A stretch of 64,000 nucleotides of DNA from Pinus tabuliformis (lineage: Eukaryota; Streptophyta; Pinopsida; Pinales; Pinaceae). Below the pieces are notes generated by a model that made no database searches, was not told where the DNA came from, and saw nothing but the letters and a program-made list of their open reading frames with translations. A program made the translations under genes and the position numbers. The stretch is from the NCBI GenBank assembly GCA_031772625.1, contig CM062815.1:602690505-602754504 (forward strand). The letters are read 5' to 3'. Shown piece by piece: positions 50,895 through 61,899 of this stretch (positions within the stretch are counted from its first letter, which is position 1; the number at the start of each line of letters is the position of its first letter).

Positions 50895-51782
50895 CTATTG
50901 TGGTGGTTGTTGTTGTTGTGGTTGTTGATTATTATTATTTTCAGGCACCTTTACTTTTTCAGTGATTTCATCAAGAACTACATATTCCTTGTTTTCTTTT
51001 TCCTGTTTTTTTTCCTGCAACTGATTCTTATACAAGACCTTTTCATTGAATATTACATCTCTGCTCCTAATGATTTTGTGATTTTCGTAATCATATAAGC
51101 GATAACCAAAATCATTAACACCATATCCAATAAAGGTACATTTCTTTGACTTTGCCTCAAGCTTTGTTCTATTTTCTTTATCAATATGGACAAAGGCCTC
51201 ACAACCAAAAGGCTTTAAAAAATAGTAGTTTACCTTTTTACCTGTCCATGCTTCCTCTGGAACACCACCATCCAAGGAACTTGAAGGCCCTCTGTTTATT
51301 AGATAAACAACAACATCTACAACATCTGCCCAAAATTGTAAAGGCAATCCTACATGCAATATCATGCACCTTGCACACTCCATGATTGTTCTATTCATCC
51401 TTTCTGACAGACCATTTTCTTGTGGTGTTCTTGGAACTGTCTTCTCTTTACGAATTCCATGCTCTGAACAATACCTATCAAACTCTTTGCTGCAATATTC
51501 ACCTCCATTGTCTTATCTAAGACACTTTAATTTCTTTCCTGTCTCAATCTCAACCAAAGCTTTCCATTTCTTGAAAGTATCAAATACATCAGATTTATTC
51601 TTAATACAATAAATCCAAGTTTTTCTAGTTGCATCATCAATAAAAGTAACATAATAACGAGAGCCACCGAGAGATGATACCTGAGCAAGTCCCCATACAT
51701 CTATATACACAAGCTCTAATTTTTCGCTCTTCTTTTCTTTCCCAACTCTAAGAAATCTTTCTTCTGTTTTCCATAAATTCAA
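50895..51782 (-). pseudogene. Copia C integrase region
   Basis: Core phrases are LVYIDVWGLAQVSSLGGSRY and VTFIDDATRKTWIYCIKNKS (about 51590-51710), then MNRTIMECARCMIL and GLPLQFWADVVDVVVYLINR (about 51300-51398). The C-terminal block with FIGYGVNDFGYRLYDYENHK follows (about 51070-51135). A Gln/Pro-rich tail encoded near 50895-50935 precedes RT. Fossil. Confidence 0.85.
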
Positions 51783-52051
51783 TTCTCACAGAAGTCCAAA
51801 TCAACATTCTTCAAACCCGGCAACAAATTCCTTAAGTGAATAATCTTCATCCCCTTTTCACTCATGTTTATGAGCCTGTGATGCCATAATGTTGCATCTA
51901 CTCCTTTGGAAGTTAAAGCATTAACAAAGTTAGAAATACCATTTCATAAATACAATGTACCAACCTTTTTGCCTTTTGCTATTACCAGGGCTCCTTTGGT
52001 AACCTTCCAAGATTTATATGTGAAAGTTGTCACACAACCTTCACCGCCTAA

Positions 52052-52440
52052 CTACCCTGTTGAAATCAAATTTTTCTTTAGATCTAGAACATGCCTTACC
52101 TCCTTTAGTAGCCATTGGTTTCCATTCTGCTGTTTTACAAGAACCTTATCCATTCCAACAATTTTATACGGTTTATCATCACCCAAATGAACTTGTCCAA
52201 AATCTCCTTGAACATAGTCATGAAAGTATTTCTTATCAGGTGTGGCATGGAATGAGGCCCCTGAATCTACCACCCAGGAATCAGTAATATTTTCGAAAGA
52301 AAGAATCAAAGCATCTTGTAACACCTCACCTGTCACATTTGCTTCATGATTGTTTTCTTTCTGTGCATCTCCTTCTTTTCCCTTCTGAGATCTACAATCT
52401 TTCTTTAGGTGTCCTTTCTTTCCACATTTTCAGCACACTA
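52052..52440 (-). pseudogene. Copia C zinc knuckle and protease
   Basis: A CX2CX4HX4C-type knuckle is encoded near 52400-52440. The protease follows with the catalytic WVVDSGASFHATP at about 52245-52285 and VRHVLDLKKNLISTG at the end. Fossil. Confidence 0.82.
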
Positions 52441-53143
52441 TCCCTGATCTAGAATTGGATCTGCCTTTCCTTGATTTACTGTGATATCCTGAGCTCTTTC
52501 TTCTTTCCATTTTTCTTACCCTAGACTCTGCACTCAAAGCATTACCTGATGTCTCACCGGAGCTTTTCCATCGCATTTCCTTGCTAAGGATAGCACCGAC
52601 AACATCATCAAACTTTAAAGTACTAGATCCAGAAACAGAGTTACTAATGGCCATTACTAAACCATTCCAACTTTCTGGTAATGAGCACAAGAATAACAGA
52701 GATCTAACTTCATCATAAAAGTTTACCCCTATAGAACATAACTGACATGTAACAGTATTAAAATCATTTAAATGGTCTGCAACAGATCCACCTTCCGACA
52801 TCTTCATATTAAATAACCGTTTCATAAAAAATACCTTGTGTGAGGCCGAGGGTTTTTCATATAGTTTCTCCAATGCCTTAATCAAACTCTCTGTCATTGT
52901 TTCCTTTGAAATGTTGAAGGTGACTGACGCTGCGAGGCACAACCGTACTGTTCCAAGTGCCTTTCTATGGAGAAGGTTCCATTCTTCATCTATCATTCCT
53001 GTCAGCATCTTTATTTTTCCGCCCAATGGTAGGTACAGATCTTTCTGATACAGATAATCTTCCATTTGCATCTTCCACAGCAAGAAGTTTTGGCCATTAA
53101 ATTCCTCAACCCTAAACTTACCATCTTCTGCCATTGCTTCCAC
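52430..53143 (-). pseudogene. Copia C gag
   Basis: Starts [20 protein letters not shown], followed by [11 protein letters not shown], the usual opening of Ty1/copia gag (UBN2-type). Further phrases are [20 protein letters not shown] and HLNDFNTV, and the region ends in an Arg/Lys/Ser-rich segment before the zinc knuckle. 237 residues are continuous. Role: capsid. Confidence 0.85.
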
Positions 53144-53195
53144 TCGAACAAGAAACCCTTCTTTCTTGTGAGTTTATCAGCCAAACAGACCTTCG

Positions 53196-53207
53196 GCTCT
53201 AATGCCA
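53196..53207 (-). promoter_or_regulatory. Copia C primer binding site
   Basis: The minus strand reads TGGCATTAGAGC, 10 of 12 matches to the initiator tRNA-Met site, two bases inside the 5' LTR. Confidence 0.78.
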
Positions 53208-53209
53208 GT

Positions 53210-53782
53210 TATTAGAAAATTATATATTATGGAGCAATGGAACACATAAAATATTGCAGAAATATAAACACAGAAAATGCATAAAACAAGAGAGACACAG
53301 ATATACGCGGTTCACCCAGTTTGGGCTACGTCCACCCCGAACAACCAATCCTTCCTTTTTATTATCCAGCAAAATGAAGAGACACAACCTACAGCAGATT
53401 TGTTGTAATATCCTCTGTTTTCTCTCACAGTCTCACCTCTCTACTTCTCGCTTGGAGAATACACATATATTACACAGACTCAATACAATGCCCTCATACA
53501 AAGAGAGGGGTTGCCTTCTAGGGCAAAAAACCCTAAACTAAACATAAGTTCTACTGTCAAATCATCCACCTAATGAATGGCCCAGATTGACTAGAAATTA
53601 CTATACATTTACAAGGCAATTTTACATCTGTTTTTATCTTCGGGGGCGCTGCCCCCGAGCCGCCCCCCCAGACCCCCCCTGCAGCGAATATTTTACGAGC
53701 GGTGTTGCTGCCCTATTTCTAACTAATGTCCAATGTGGCGATACCTTTGAATACAGAAGATAATCAGGATCCACTCCCAACA
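53210..53782 (-). repeat. Copia C 5' LTR
   Basis: 573 bp, right copy, TATTAGAAAATT to CTCCCAACA. The G/C-rich inverted stretch lies at about 53642-53686. Confidence 0.9.
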
Positions 53783-54020
53783 TGTATCTTCTTCTATGTC
53801 TGGTTTTCCACTAAAGCCTTGAATTCTTTAAACCTGTCAAAGACTTCATATTTCTTCTTAAGGAAATATATTCATGTATTCCTTGAGCAGTCATCTATAA
53901 GTGATACATAGTACACAAAATTACCTAGTGATGGAACCTTCACAGGTCGAAACATATCACTATGCACAAGCTCTAATATATGTTTCGCCCTCTTACCACC
54001 AGAGGGGAAACTCACCCAAT
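53783..54020 (-). pseudogene. Copia B integrase, part before insertion C in element order
   Basis: Phrases typical of the integrase core (KKKYEVFDRFKEFKALVENQ) run up to the C insertion. With 48193-48561 they show that C landed inside the B integrase region. Confidence 0.72.
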
Positions 54021-54021
54021 T

Positions 54022-54750
54022 CTACTTCCCATATACACAATTTTCACAGAAATCAAAATAGAGAGAGCTATTACTCATACCTTCTACCATACCTTTACCA
54101 AGAATTATTCGAAGGCCCTTCTCTCCAATATGTCGAAGCCTTTGAATATACAACATGGTCTTCTCTCCAGAGACCACTAGATTTTCTGCTCCACTTTCAG
54201 GAACCACAGAACTATTGCACCCATCAACAACCGTGCTACCTTGCAGCTTGTATAGAGTTCCAATCTGAACTGCTCGCATCAATACCAATGCTCCCCGAAC
54301 AATCTTGTAGTCATCCTTCTCGAACACTGTTTTTACACCTGCATCATCCAACTTGCTTACAGAAATCAGATTTCTGGCCAATGCAGGAATATGCAGAACA
54401 CCCGAAAGTGTTCTAACCCTTCCATCTTGCAACTTCAACTTTACTTTTCCGCAACCAATGATTCTAGCCTTCCTATCACCCCCTAAGAAGACATCACCAC
54501 CATCATATTTCTCATATTTGCAGAACCACTCTCTATGGGGAGTGAAGTGAAAGGATGCAAATGAGTCAATCAACCATGCCTCATGATCTACATGTGTACT
54601 TGAAGAAGCCAAGTACACATCCCCACCTTCATCTGAGGTGGTTTTCACCTCTTCAGAACGAGTATCATCAGATCCCTTTCCTTTATAAGGAGCTTTAGAT
54701 TTACAGCCCCTTTTGTAGTGCCCTTCCTTTCCGCATTTCCAACACACCAC
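54022..54750 (-). pseudogene. Copia B zinc knuckle, protease and pre-integrase
   Basis: Zinc knuckle CWKCGKEGHYKRGC at the start, then a protease-position phrase AWLIDSFASFHFTPHREWF, VLHIPALARNLISVSKLDDA, and a pre-integrase segment with LRHIGEKGLRIILGKG and CENCVYGK. The order fits the Tork lineage. 242 residues are continuous. Fossil. Confidence 0.85.
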
Positions 54751-54829
54751 CTTTATAGGTTTTCCTGGAGATTTAGATCTCCCTCTAGATTTAGATCTCC
54801 CACTCGATGACTTATTTTTGTTTCTGTTC

Positions 54830-55440
54830 TGGGATTGTCATCATACAGACAAGGCATCACCATTCTGGCTCTCCATATTTTTCCATCTCATCTCCTTCAT
54901 CAGCAAGGATGAGACTATTTCATCAAACTGCAAGGTCGTTGCATTTCTACCTATTGCAATAACTAGACTATCCCATGAATCTAGTAGAGAATACAACAAA
55001 CTGATGCACTTATCTTCATATGAAATTTTAATATCAACAGATGCTAACTAACTTACCACATTATTAAATGCATTCAGATGATCTATCACCGAGTCTCCAT
55101 CTTTCATCCTCAGGTTATACAACTTTTTCCGCAGGAACAGTTTATTCACCAGAGATTTAGATTGGTACAAATTCCCTAACTTTTCCCACAAAGCCTTCAC
55201 CATAGCTTTCCTTGATACATTCAGCAATACTGAATTTGAGACACACAATTGAATTGTGCTCTTTGCCTTCCGATCCAACTTCTTCCATTCTTCATCAGAC
55301 ACTCTCGTTGGCTTAGTACCCAGATCTACCATGATCCACTAATCTTTATCCACCAACAGATCCTCCATCTTGAGTTTCCACAACTCAAAACTCTGACCAT
55401 TAAATTTCTTGATCTCTATCTTTCCACTGCTCGCCATCTT
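54830..55440 (-). pseudogene. Copia B gag region
   Basis: The gag start lies near 55435 with an EIKKFNGQSFELWKLKMEDL-type opening. Phrases DEEWKKLDRKAKSTIQLCVS and LFLRKKLYNLRMKDGDSVID follow at about 55060-55300. Homologous in layout to gag of copia C. Fossil. Confidence 0.8.
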
Positions 55441-55544
55441 CTTTCACCACCAAAATCGATCTTGCAGATCTCCCACTGAACAGGGTCTACCACAGGCCCG
55501 AGCGAAACCCCTCAGCAACAAAGGTGTCCCCTTGAAGCCAAAAA

Positions 55545-55558
55545 CAACTACGATACCA
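55545..55558 (-). promoter_or_regulatory. Copia B primer binding site
   Basis: The minus strand reads TGGTATCGTAGTTG, two bases inside the 5' LTR. The TGGTATC core fits an initiator tRNA-Met type, and the rest differs from the site in C and H. Confidence 0.65.
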
Positions 55559-55560
55559 AA

Positions 55561-56063
55561 TGTAGGTTTTAACCCCATACAGAAATTACCTGCATATGAA
55601 TTCTAAAACACATAAAATAAACAATGTGAGAGCATAACACATAAGACACATATACATAGAGATTTTCCCCTGGATCCCAAAACCAAGACTACTAGCTTGA
55701 TTTTTCATTATGTTCCTTTCAATGTTATAATACATATTTATACATGTCAAAGCATCTAATATCATGGACCAAAAACCATCGTATCCAAAACCATGGACCG
55801 AAAACCATCGCGTCCAAAAACATGTGCAAAAATCATGCACAAAACAATAGGTGGGTCTGCCCAACCTAACATAGGTTCCAAAACCAAAATTTTCCGGGAC
55901 GCTGCCCCGACCCCATAGAGTGGGGTTACCTGCACCCGTCAAACCCCATGTGACCCCCCCCCCGCTATGTAATCGACACAATGAAGGGGGGGCTCTGCCC
56001 CCCCTCTAACCCCCCGATTAACTATGTGGACTAGTCGTGGAAAGAATATAACACAACCCAACA
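55561..56063 (-). repeat. Copia B 5' LTR
   Basis: 503 bp, right copy, TGTAGGTTTT to ACCCAACA, followed by AATGA. The G/C hairpin lies at about 55986-56004. Confidence 0.9.
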
Positions 56064-56068
56064 AATGA

Positions 56069-56352
56069 TGTTTTTTGGGAAACCTGGGGCAAACATGATG
56101 CCTCAACTGATTTTTTTCGGTTGAAAGTTGTAGTCCTCATATAAATATTTCTAAATAGGTATTGTGTGCATCAAACGAAGATTGCATGCCAAAGTTATGA
56201 CCCTAGGAATTTGATGTACCAATTTACCCAAACAGGGCCCATAGTTTTGGCGCTTCATCTCCTAGGGTTAGGTTTTTTTATTTTTATGGTTTTGCATTGT
56301 TTCTTAATAATAAATAGGCATTCAATCCTCATTATAACACACTTTAGAGGCA
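56069..56352 (+). repeat. Gypsy D 3' LTR, right piece
   Basis: Continues the D LTR after copia B, aligning with about 24970-25260 of the 5' LTR (shared phrases such as CCCATAGTTTTGG and TTAATAATAAATAGGC). Similarity stops after AGAGGCATGT near 56352. Confidence 0.72.
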
Positions 56353-57380
56353 TGTCTCCGTTGATGGGCCTCCAAATTAGACATAAATTAAGGCCTTGTT
56401 GATGGTGCTGGACCCGTAAACATGTCAAGGGATCTCCTTGGTAAGAAGTCCCAATCAGACCTCAGACCATTTGGTGTAGGAGTCGCAACAGTGGGTCAAA
56501 TGGTAATACCTTAATCGTGATTACGCATAGAGGCAAGTAAGATAAATCTGTTGGTAGCAAGGGTGTGACATATGCAGTGAGCCAAGGAAGGTGCATGAGA
56601 GGTTCTAACACATGGGGGTTGAGATGAGTGCGCCCCTTGGAAACTTGTGATAGCACGGAGTTAAGAAGGGAACACACAAGCAAAGATGCATCACAACATG
56701 GAAGGCAAATTAGATAGCAATCCAAAGTGATGGTTAAACCAACAACACATTTAAGAAAGATTCATATATACATACACATAAAGCTATGCATGCATGCGTA
56801 AGCAAACAGATACATATATCATTTAGAGTACACTAGATAGCATAGAATACAATACAACATATGCATGAAACATGTTGGCTCTTGTTATATTAATAAGTGT
56901 AAGTTCCAGTCATACAATACATCCATGTCCAACCACTAGTTCTGACAATGGAACGTTACAGCCACAATCACCTGCTCCTCCAAAGAGATATACTAGGTCT
57001 GTGTAGTGGAGAAGCCAAGGATCATTACAATACCATCCAAGCTCTTTCCAAGATAGTCTTATCAGAAGCTCGGCTGACCAAAAGCCTATGCAATGAGTTA
57101 TGAGGGACTATTTATAGCAAAGGGCAGGGTGACCCTTGACAATCCCCTTTGTGACAGTTCATCTAACCTCATAACTCTTCATCTACTCTATGACTGATAC
57201 ATCCAACTATCAACACTTCAACTTACACTTGACAGGACATTACATTACAATGCACATGTAACCATGAGACAAAATAGCTTGAGCAAGCCAGGCTAGATAG
57301 CACTATGACTCGGACAACTATTGGAAGACCAACTCTTCGACATCTTCATTGTGGTTGATAGTAGCATACTGATGCCAGTA
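56353..57380. other. Unassigned sequence with an LTR-like segment
   Basis: No gene recognised in 56353-56870. From about 56873 to 57340 the minus strand looks like an LTR: a TATAAATAG box near 57108-57117, then about 240 bp ending in GAGCCAACA at 56873. A partner LTR is not in the window, so this is tentative. Confidence 0.35.
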
Positions 57381-58480
57381 TCAGTAGTCCACGATGATGC
57401 CGTTGTGCTCCAAGGTAACATCTTTCTGGAACCTGACTCTTGCCTCCATAGCATCTAGGTACACTGCTCGAGCTCCTCTGTCCAACTCATCAGAAATCAT
57501 GCGCACCATTGTCTTCAATGTGGCCGGACCAGCAACATACTTGTGCATGGTGTTTGCATTAATCAACAAGTCTTGGCTGGTGGCAATGCCCATCAACTTG
57601 TCAAAGTAAAATTCAAGTTCTAGTCAGACCTGTGCCTTTGTCTTCACATAGGTGAGAGTCCCAATAGATGGGATCACATCTGCGCACACCACAACATCCA
57701 TACTCTTGAATACACGTGCATGGGAAGACTGTATACTAGTGATGAGTTGTGGGAGCTCTTCATAGTTCTAGATCTAACTCTAGATTCATGCCTTCAGCTC
57801 GACCACTCTGGGCTTCATCATCTTAGGCAAGTGAAGTGGGGATCCCTTGTATCTCACCATCCATGTTTTCATGTAATCAACGACAGAATGGACATTCACC
57901 AAGATACGTGCTCTTCTAACACATTGCTACTACCATCCGTTGAGATGGACGACTGCCTTGTGCATGGTACCAAACTTGGAATACAATGCCCGCATGACTA
58001 TGTCAAGGGACAACACTTCCTCTAGTATTTCCTTCTTTAGTTCTAGTTGGGCGGATGCTGTAACCAACTCTCCTCCTTGCTTGGCTATTTGTACTTCCCT
58101 ATCCATTTACTCATTCTCAGCTATCAAAAATTGAACTCTTGAGCTAGTGGCTTTGGCATACACTCTGGTAGCATCAACTAATTTTGCTGGATGTTTACAC
58201 ACGTTAGACACAATCAACCATTCGTCAACTTGTGCAAGAGATGTATGATCATCCAAAGTCGACACTCTACGAGACTGCACAACTCTATGTTGAGACTCGT
58301 CGAATGAGATGTTATGCATCTCTCCTTCCGGATAATATCCAAGGATCTCAGTGCCCCCTTGGTCACTTGAGAATTTCTCATCTTCTGGATGTGGTGAAGT
58401 AGGTAAGTCGACCTCTTGGTGATGAGGCATGAGGTCGATGTCTTGTTCCAATTCCTGTTGCTCGATATCCATATCCAACT
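57381..58480 (-). pseudogene. Unrecognised decayed coding region
   Basis: The minus strand shows three consecutive stretches that read like protein: an acidic, Gln/Glu-rich segment (MDMDIEQQELEQDIDLMPHH onward, 58107-58478), a predicted helical segment (GGELVTASAQLELKKEILEE, near 58020-58075), and a final part (ANTMHKYVAGPATLKTMVRM, then DELDRGARAVYLDAMEARVR, 57381-57596). Stops interrupt the middle. No family was recognised. The position directly before an LTR-like segment on the same strand suggests the 3' part of an unknown retroelement, but a host pseudogene is equally possible. Element G begins just upstream at 58644. Confidence 0.5.
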
Positions 58481-58643
58481 ATTGAAGTTCTTGCTCTATC
58501 TCACGAGCGAAGTCCTGCTCTTGCGATGGTTCACCTTGTCTGCCTGATGCCAGCTGTTCTAATGAGTGCACTACCTATACGGGTGTTGTTTCATCTGTCT
58601 GCACGTGTCAAGCACCGTTCTACACCTGTTGTTTCTGCACTTC

Positions 58644-58976
58644 TGTTATGAAACCAACTCACAAAAATATAGAAAAGATAGATGAACGCCTTATAAATAA
58701 GCCTCTTCGAGGGGGCAACCTCCCTTACATTACACAAATGAACAATTCTTGGATGATTCAAATGACTAAACCTCCCTTCTATATATAGGAGTCTAAGGGG
58801 TCATAATATAATGAAGTCGACATAACAATAATAACATAAGGGCACAAAAATAAAAATAGTGGGTTTCTATGGGGCATACTAATAACAATATGGGGATAAT
58901 AGGGGCACAATAATAACAATAAGGGATACAATGACAATAGTAATGGGGGAATCACTAGTATTATAGGGGCCTAATA
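58644..58976 (-). repeat. Gypsy G 3' LTR
   Basis: About 333 bp, beginning TGTTATGAAACC and ending GGCCTAATA on the plus strand. It is clearly related to the two H LTRs. Confidence 0.87.
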
Positions 58977-58990
58977 TGCCCATCTCCTTT
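58977..58990 (-). promoter_or_regulatory. Gypsy G polypurine tract
   Basis: The minus strand reads AAAGGAGATGGGCA directly before the LTR, matching H in position and sequence type. Confidence 0.75.
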
Positions 58991-58999
58991 AAAAAAGCG

Positions 59000-59220
59000 T
59001 TGTCCTCAATGCTTGAGTAATTCTGGATTCTTATGTATAAAATTCTCATCCTCCCATGTGGAATCTTTAGCAGATAAGTTCTTCCACTTGATGAGATACT
59101 CCGAAATTGATCGATTTCGTAGTTGTCAAGTTCTTGTTTCTGTAACTTCTTCCGATTCCAATATGATTTTTCCTTCCTCTTCAAGTTCTGGCAATTTTGT
59201 TTGAACTGGGAGCTTGTCAC
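59000..59220 (-). pseudogene. Gypsy G chromodomain-like tail
   Basis: One frame reads EYLIKWKNLSAKDSTWEDEN at about 59040-59100, the core of a chromodomain. It follows the integrase C-terminus, as in plant chromoviruses, where the domain is thought to direct insertion to certain chromatin. Confidence 0.75.
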
Positions 59221-60300
59221 GTGTAATCTTCTTTAAACATGAAACATAGAAAACTGGGTGCACTCAGGAAGTTGCAGGAAGCTTCAATTTGCATGCCATA
59301 GTACCAATCTTTTGTAACACCTTGTACGGACCATAATACTTTGGTGATAATTTATTATCCTTCTTAGCTTGCTTGAGGGACATTTGTTTATATGGTTGTA
59401 GCCGTAGGAATACCCAGTCACCTACATCAAAACTTCTTTCGCTGCGATGTTGATCTGCCTATTATTTCATTCTATTATGTGCCAACGTGAGGTTATCCTT
59501 TAAGAGTTGGAGAACTTATTATTGATGCACGATGTGATGTTCCACTGCTTGAACCTTAGAATTTTCTCTTAAATTTGATGTGATGGATGGTGGATGATAT
59601 CCATAAAGTGCCATAAATGGGGTCAATTTTGCTGCAATGTGGAAGGAAGTGTTATACCACCATTAAGCCAGAGGCAACCATTTGACCCATTATGTCTATT
59701 TATCAGATGAAAAAGCAATGAAGATATCCTTCCAAACATTTTTTTACTATCTCAGTTTGCCCATCAGATTGAGAATGATAAGAGAAGCTATGAGCTAACT
59801 GAGTACCAAAACAAGAAAATAATTATGTCCAAAAATTTCCAGTGAAAATGTGATCTCTGTCACTTACAATAATCTTTGGGTTTCCATGTAGCTTTTGAAT
59901 TGTTTCCATAAATGTAGTAGAAACTGTACTGGCTTTAAATGGATGTGATAATGCACAAAAGTGTGCATACTTGGTAAGTCTATCAACTACCACCATGATG
60001 ACACTCTTTCCCTCGGACTTGGGTAAACTTGTGATAAAATCCATTGAAACCTCCTTCCAACATTGGCTTGGAATGTATAAAGGTTCTAATAAACCTGGGG
60101 TCTTAATTGTTTCAACTTTATTTTGTTGGTAAACCAAACATTTCACGAGAAACTTTTGAATATCCGATTAATGGCCATCCCAAAAAAATTCCTTCTTAAC
60201 CCTGTGGTAAGTTTTTAAAAATCCTGAGTGCCCTCCTAAGGTGGAAGTGTGCAATTCCATAAGAATATTTTGTTCGAGTTGGGAATTCTTACATAGGTAT
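59221..60300 (-). pseudogene. Gypsy G integrase
   Basis: The zinc-binding segment (ELHTSTLGGHSGFLKTYHRV) lies near 60190-60260. The core reads VSMDFITSLPKSEGKSVIMV and VDRLTKYAHFCAL with IIVSDRDHIFTGNFW (59823-60060). A C-terminal GDWVFL block lies near 59410-59450, then YYGPYKVLQKIGTMACKLKL near 59285-59345. Fossil, broken. Confidence 0.85.
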
Positions 60301-60960
60301 AAGCAATCTTTGTACCATGATGAATCATTTTTCCAGCTAAATGTATCAAATGCATTGGGATCTTGTTGTATCTTTCGAATGAGTGCCCACACTTCTTCGT
60401 CATTCTTCCATTCCTCCCTTGATTCCTTTATCCAATCTAGTTGGATAATAGAAATGGCGCACAACAATGCTTCCACATCCTCATCCTTTCTTGAGAGTGC
60501 ATCAGCCACAACATTTTGCTTCCCTTTTTTGTAGATGATTTCAAAGTCATAACCCAACATCTTTGTGACCCATTTTTGTTGCTCTTCAGAGGATAATCTT
60601 TGTTCTAAAAATTATTTAATACTATCATGATCCATTTTTACCTTGAAGTGTCTTCCCATTAGGTAGGGTCGCCATTTCTTAAGTGCATGTAGTATTGCCA
60701 ACATTTCCTTCTCATAAATAGCTTTGTGATTGGACGACTTTCAAAAGCAGTGGGTCTTTCATCTTGCATTAAAACCGCACCAATTACATTTCCTGAAGCA
60801 TCACATTCCACAATAAAGGTTTTTGTGAAGTCCGATGTAGCTAAGTCTGATGCTTGGCACATTGCCTTTTTAAGATGTTCGAAGGCCTTTATTGCTTCTG
60901 GAGTCCATGAAAATGCATCTTTCTTCAATAATGTTGTTAGAGGTGCTACTATTCTCCCAT
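60301..60960 (-). pseudogene. Gypsy G RNase H
   Basis: SDFTKTFIVECDASGNVIGA at about 60775-60835 begins the domain. KWVTKMLGYDFEIIYKKGKQ and NVVADALSRKDED end it near 60480-60575. The order relative to integrase is normal here, unlike element H. Confidence 0.83.
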
Positions 60961-61720
60961 AATTCTTAACAAACTTGCGATAATACCCTATCAACCCGAT
61001 AAATCCTCGCAAATGCTTTATGGATGTGGGGATTTTCCATTCCTTAATGGCTTTAATTTTGCTAGGGTCTACCTTAACACCTTCATGAGATACAATATGA
61101 CCCAGATATTCCATCTCTTATACTCCAAAGAAACATTTGGAGCTTTTTGCATATAGTTGTTTCTCCTCCAGTAGTTTGAGCACAATGTCAACATGTTCAA
61201 CATGATCCTTCCAAGACTTGTTGTAGATTAGTATATCATCAAAAAATACTAACACAAATTTTCTAAGGAAGGGTTTGAAAATGGAATTCATCAAACCTTG
61301 AAATGTAGAAGATGCATTGGTAAGGCCAGAAGGCATGACCAAAAATTCATAATGACCCTCATGAGTTCTAAATGTTGTTTTCAGAATGTCTTCAGTCTTC
61401 ATTTTGATTTGATGACATCTTGTATGAAGATCCAACTTGGTGAAGTAAATTGATCCATGCAATTCATCCAATAATTCATCAATAAAAGGAATGGGAAATT
61501 TATCTTTAATAGTGAGCTTGCTGAGCTCCCTATAATCTAGACATAGTCGCCATGATCCATCCTTCTTGTGCACCAATACTACTGGAGCAGAGAAATAACC
61601 TTGACTAGGTTGAATTATACCAACCTCTAACATTTCTGCAACTATACGTTCAATTTCACTCTTTTGGGCATAGGGATATCTGTACGGCATGATTTTTGGA
61701 GGAACACTTCCTGGAATCAA
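60961..61720 (-). pseudogene. Gypsy G reverse transcriptase
   Basis: In order: PYRYPYAQKSEIERIVAEML, LVHKKDGSWRLCLDYRELSK (near 61515-61575), KFPIPFIDELLDELHGSIYF, TKLDLHTRCHQI, MPSGLTNASSTFQGLMN, the catalytic FFDDILIYNKSW near 61210-61245, and YLGHIVSHEGVKVDPSK near 61060-61110. Fossil. Confidence 0.87.
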
Positions 61721-61899
61721 ATGAATAGCATGATCATGATCATGAATAGGTGGGAGACCTTTGGGAGTCTCAAATACCTTGGAATGATTGTCTAAGAATT
61801 TTTGGAGATCTGGAGAAATAGATGATTTCGATGTGGGAACCTCTAGCGAACATAATTGTGCAATTACACCTCATTGTTCCTTCTTTAGAAGCTTTTTCA

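Larger units (their letters stand above)
48562..53782 (-). mobile_element. Copia C: Ty1/copia Tork-type, innermost element
   Basis: 5.22-kb copia element on the minus strand inserted in the integrase region of copia B. Flanking 5-mers TTTAT (48557-48561) and TGTAT (53783-53787) agree at four of five bases. LTRs are about 580 bp. It has a primer site, gag, zinc knuckle, protease, integrase, RT, RNase H and polypurine tract in Ty1/copia order. Pol phrases are very like tobacco Tnt1 from memory. LTRs differ by about 6% by eye over 200 bases, less than its host B, as nesting requires. Broken in several places. Confidence 0.9.
45793..56063 (-). mobile_element. Copia B: Ty1/copia Tork-type, nested in D 3' LTR
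   Basis: Copia element on the minus strand with an exact 5-bp target duplication AATGA (45788-45792 and 56064-56068). Its own sequence is about 5.0 kb. Copia C (48562-53782) splits its integrase. It has LTRs, primer site, gag with zinc knuckle, protease, integrase, reverse transcriptase, RNase H and polypurine tract in Ty1/copia order. The gag and pol style resembles tobacco Tnt1 (Tork lineage), from memory. LTRs differ by about 8% in the shared part, and the right one has about 70 bp not present in the left. Broken in several places. Confidence 0.9.
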
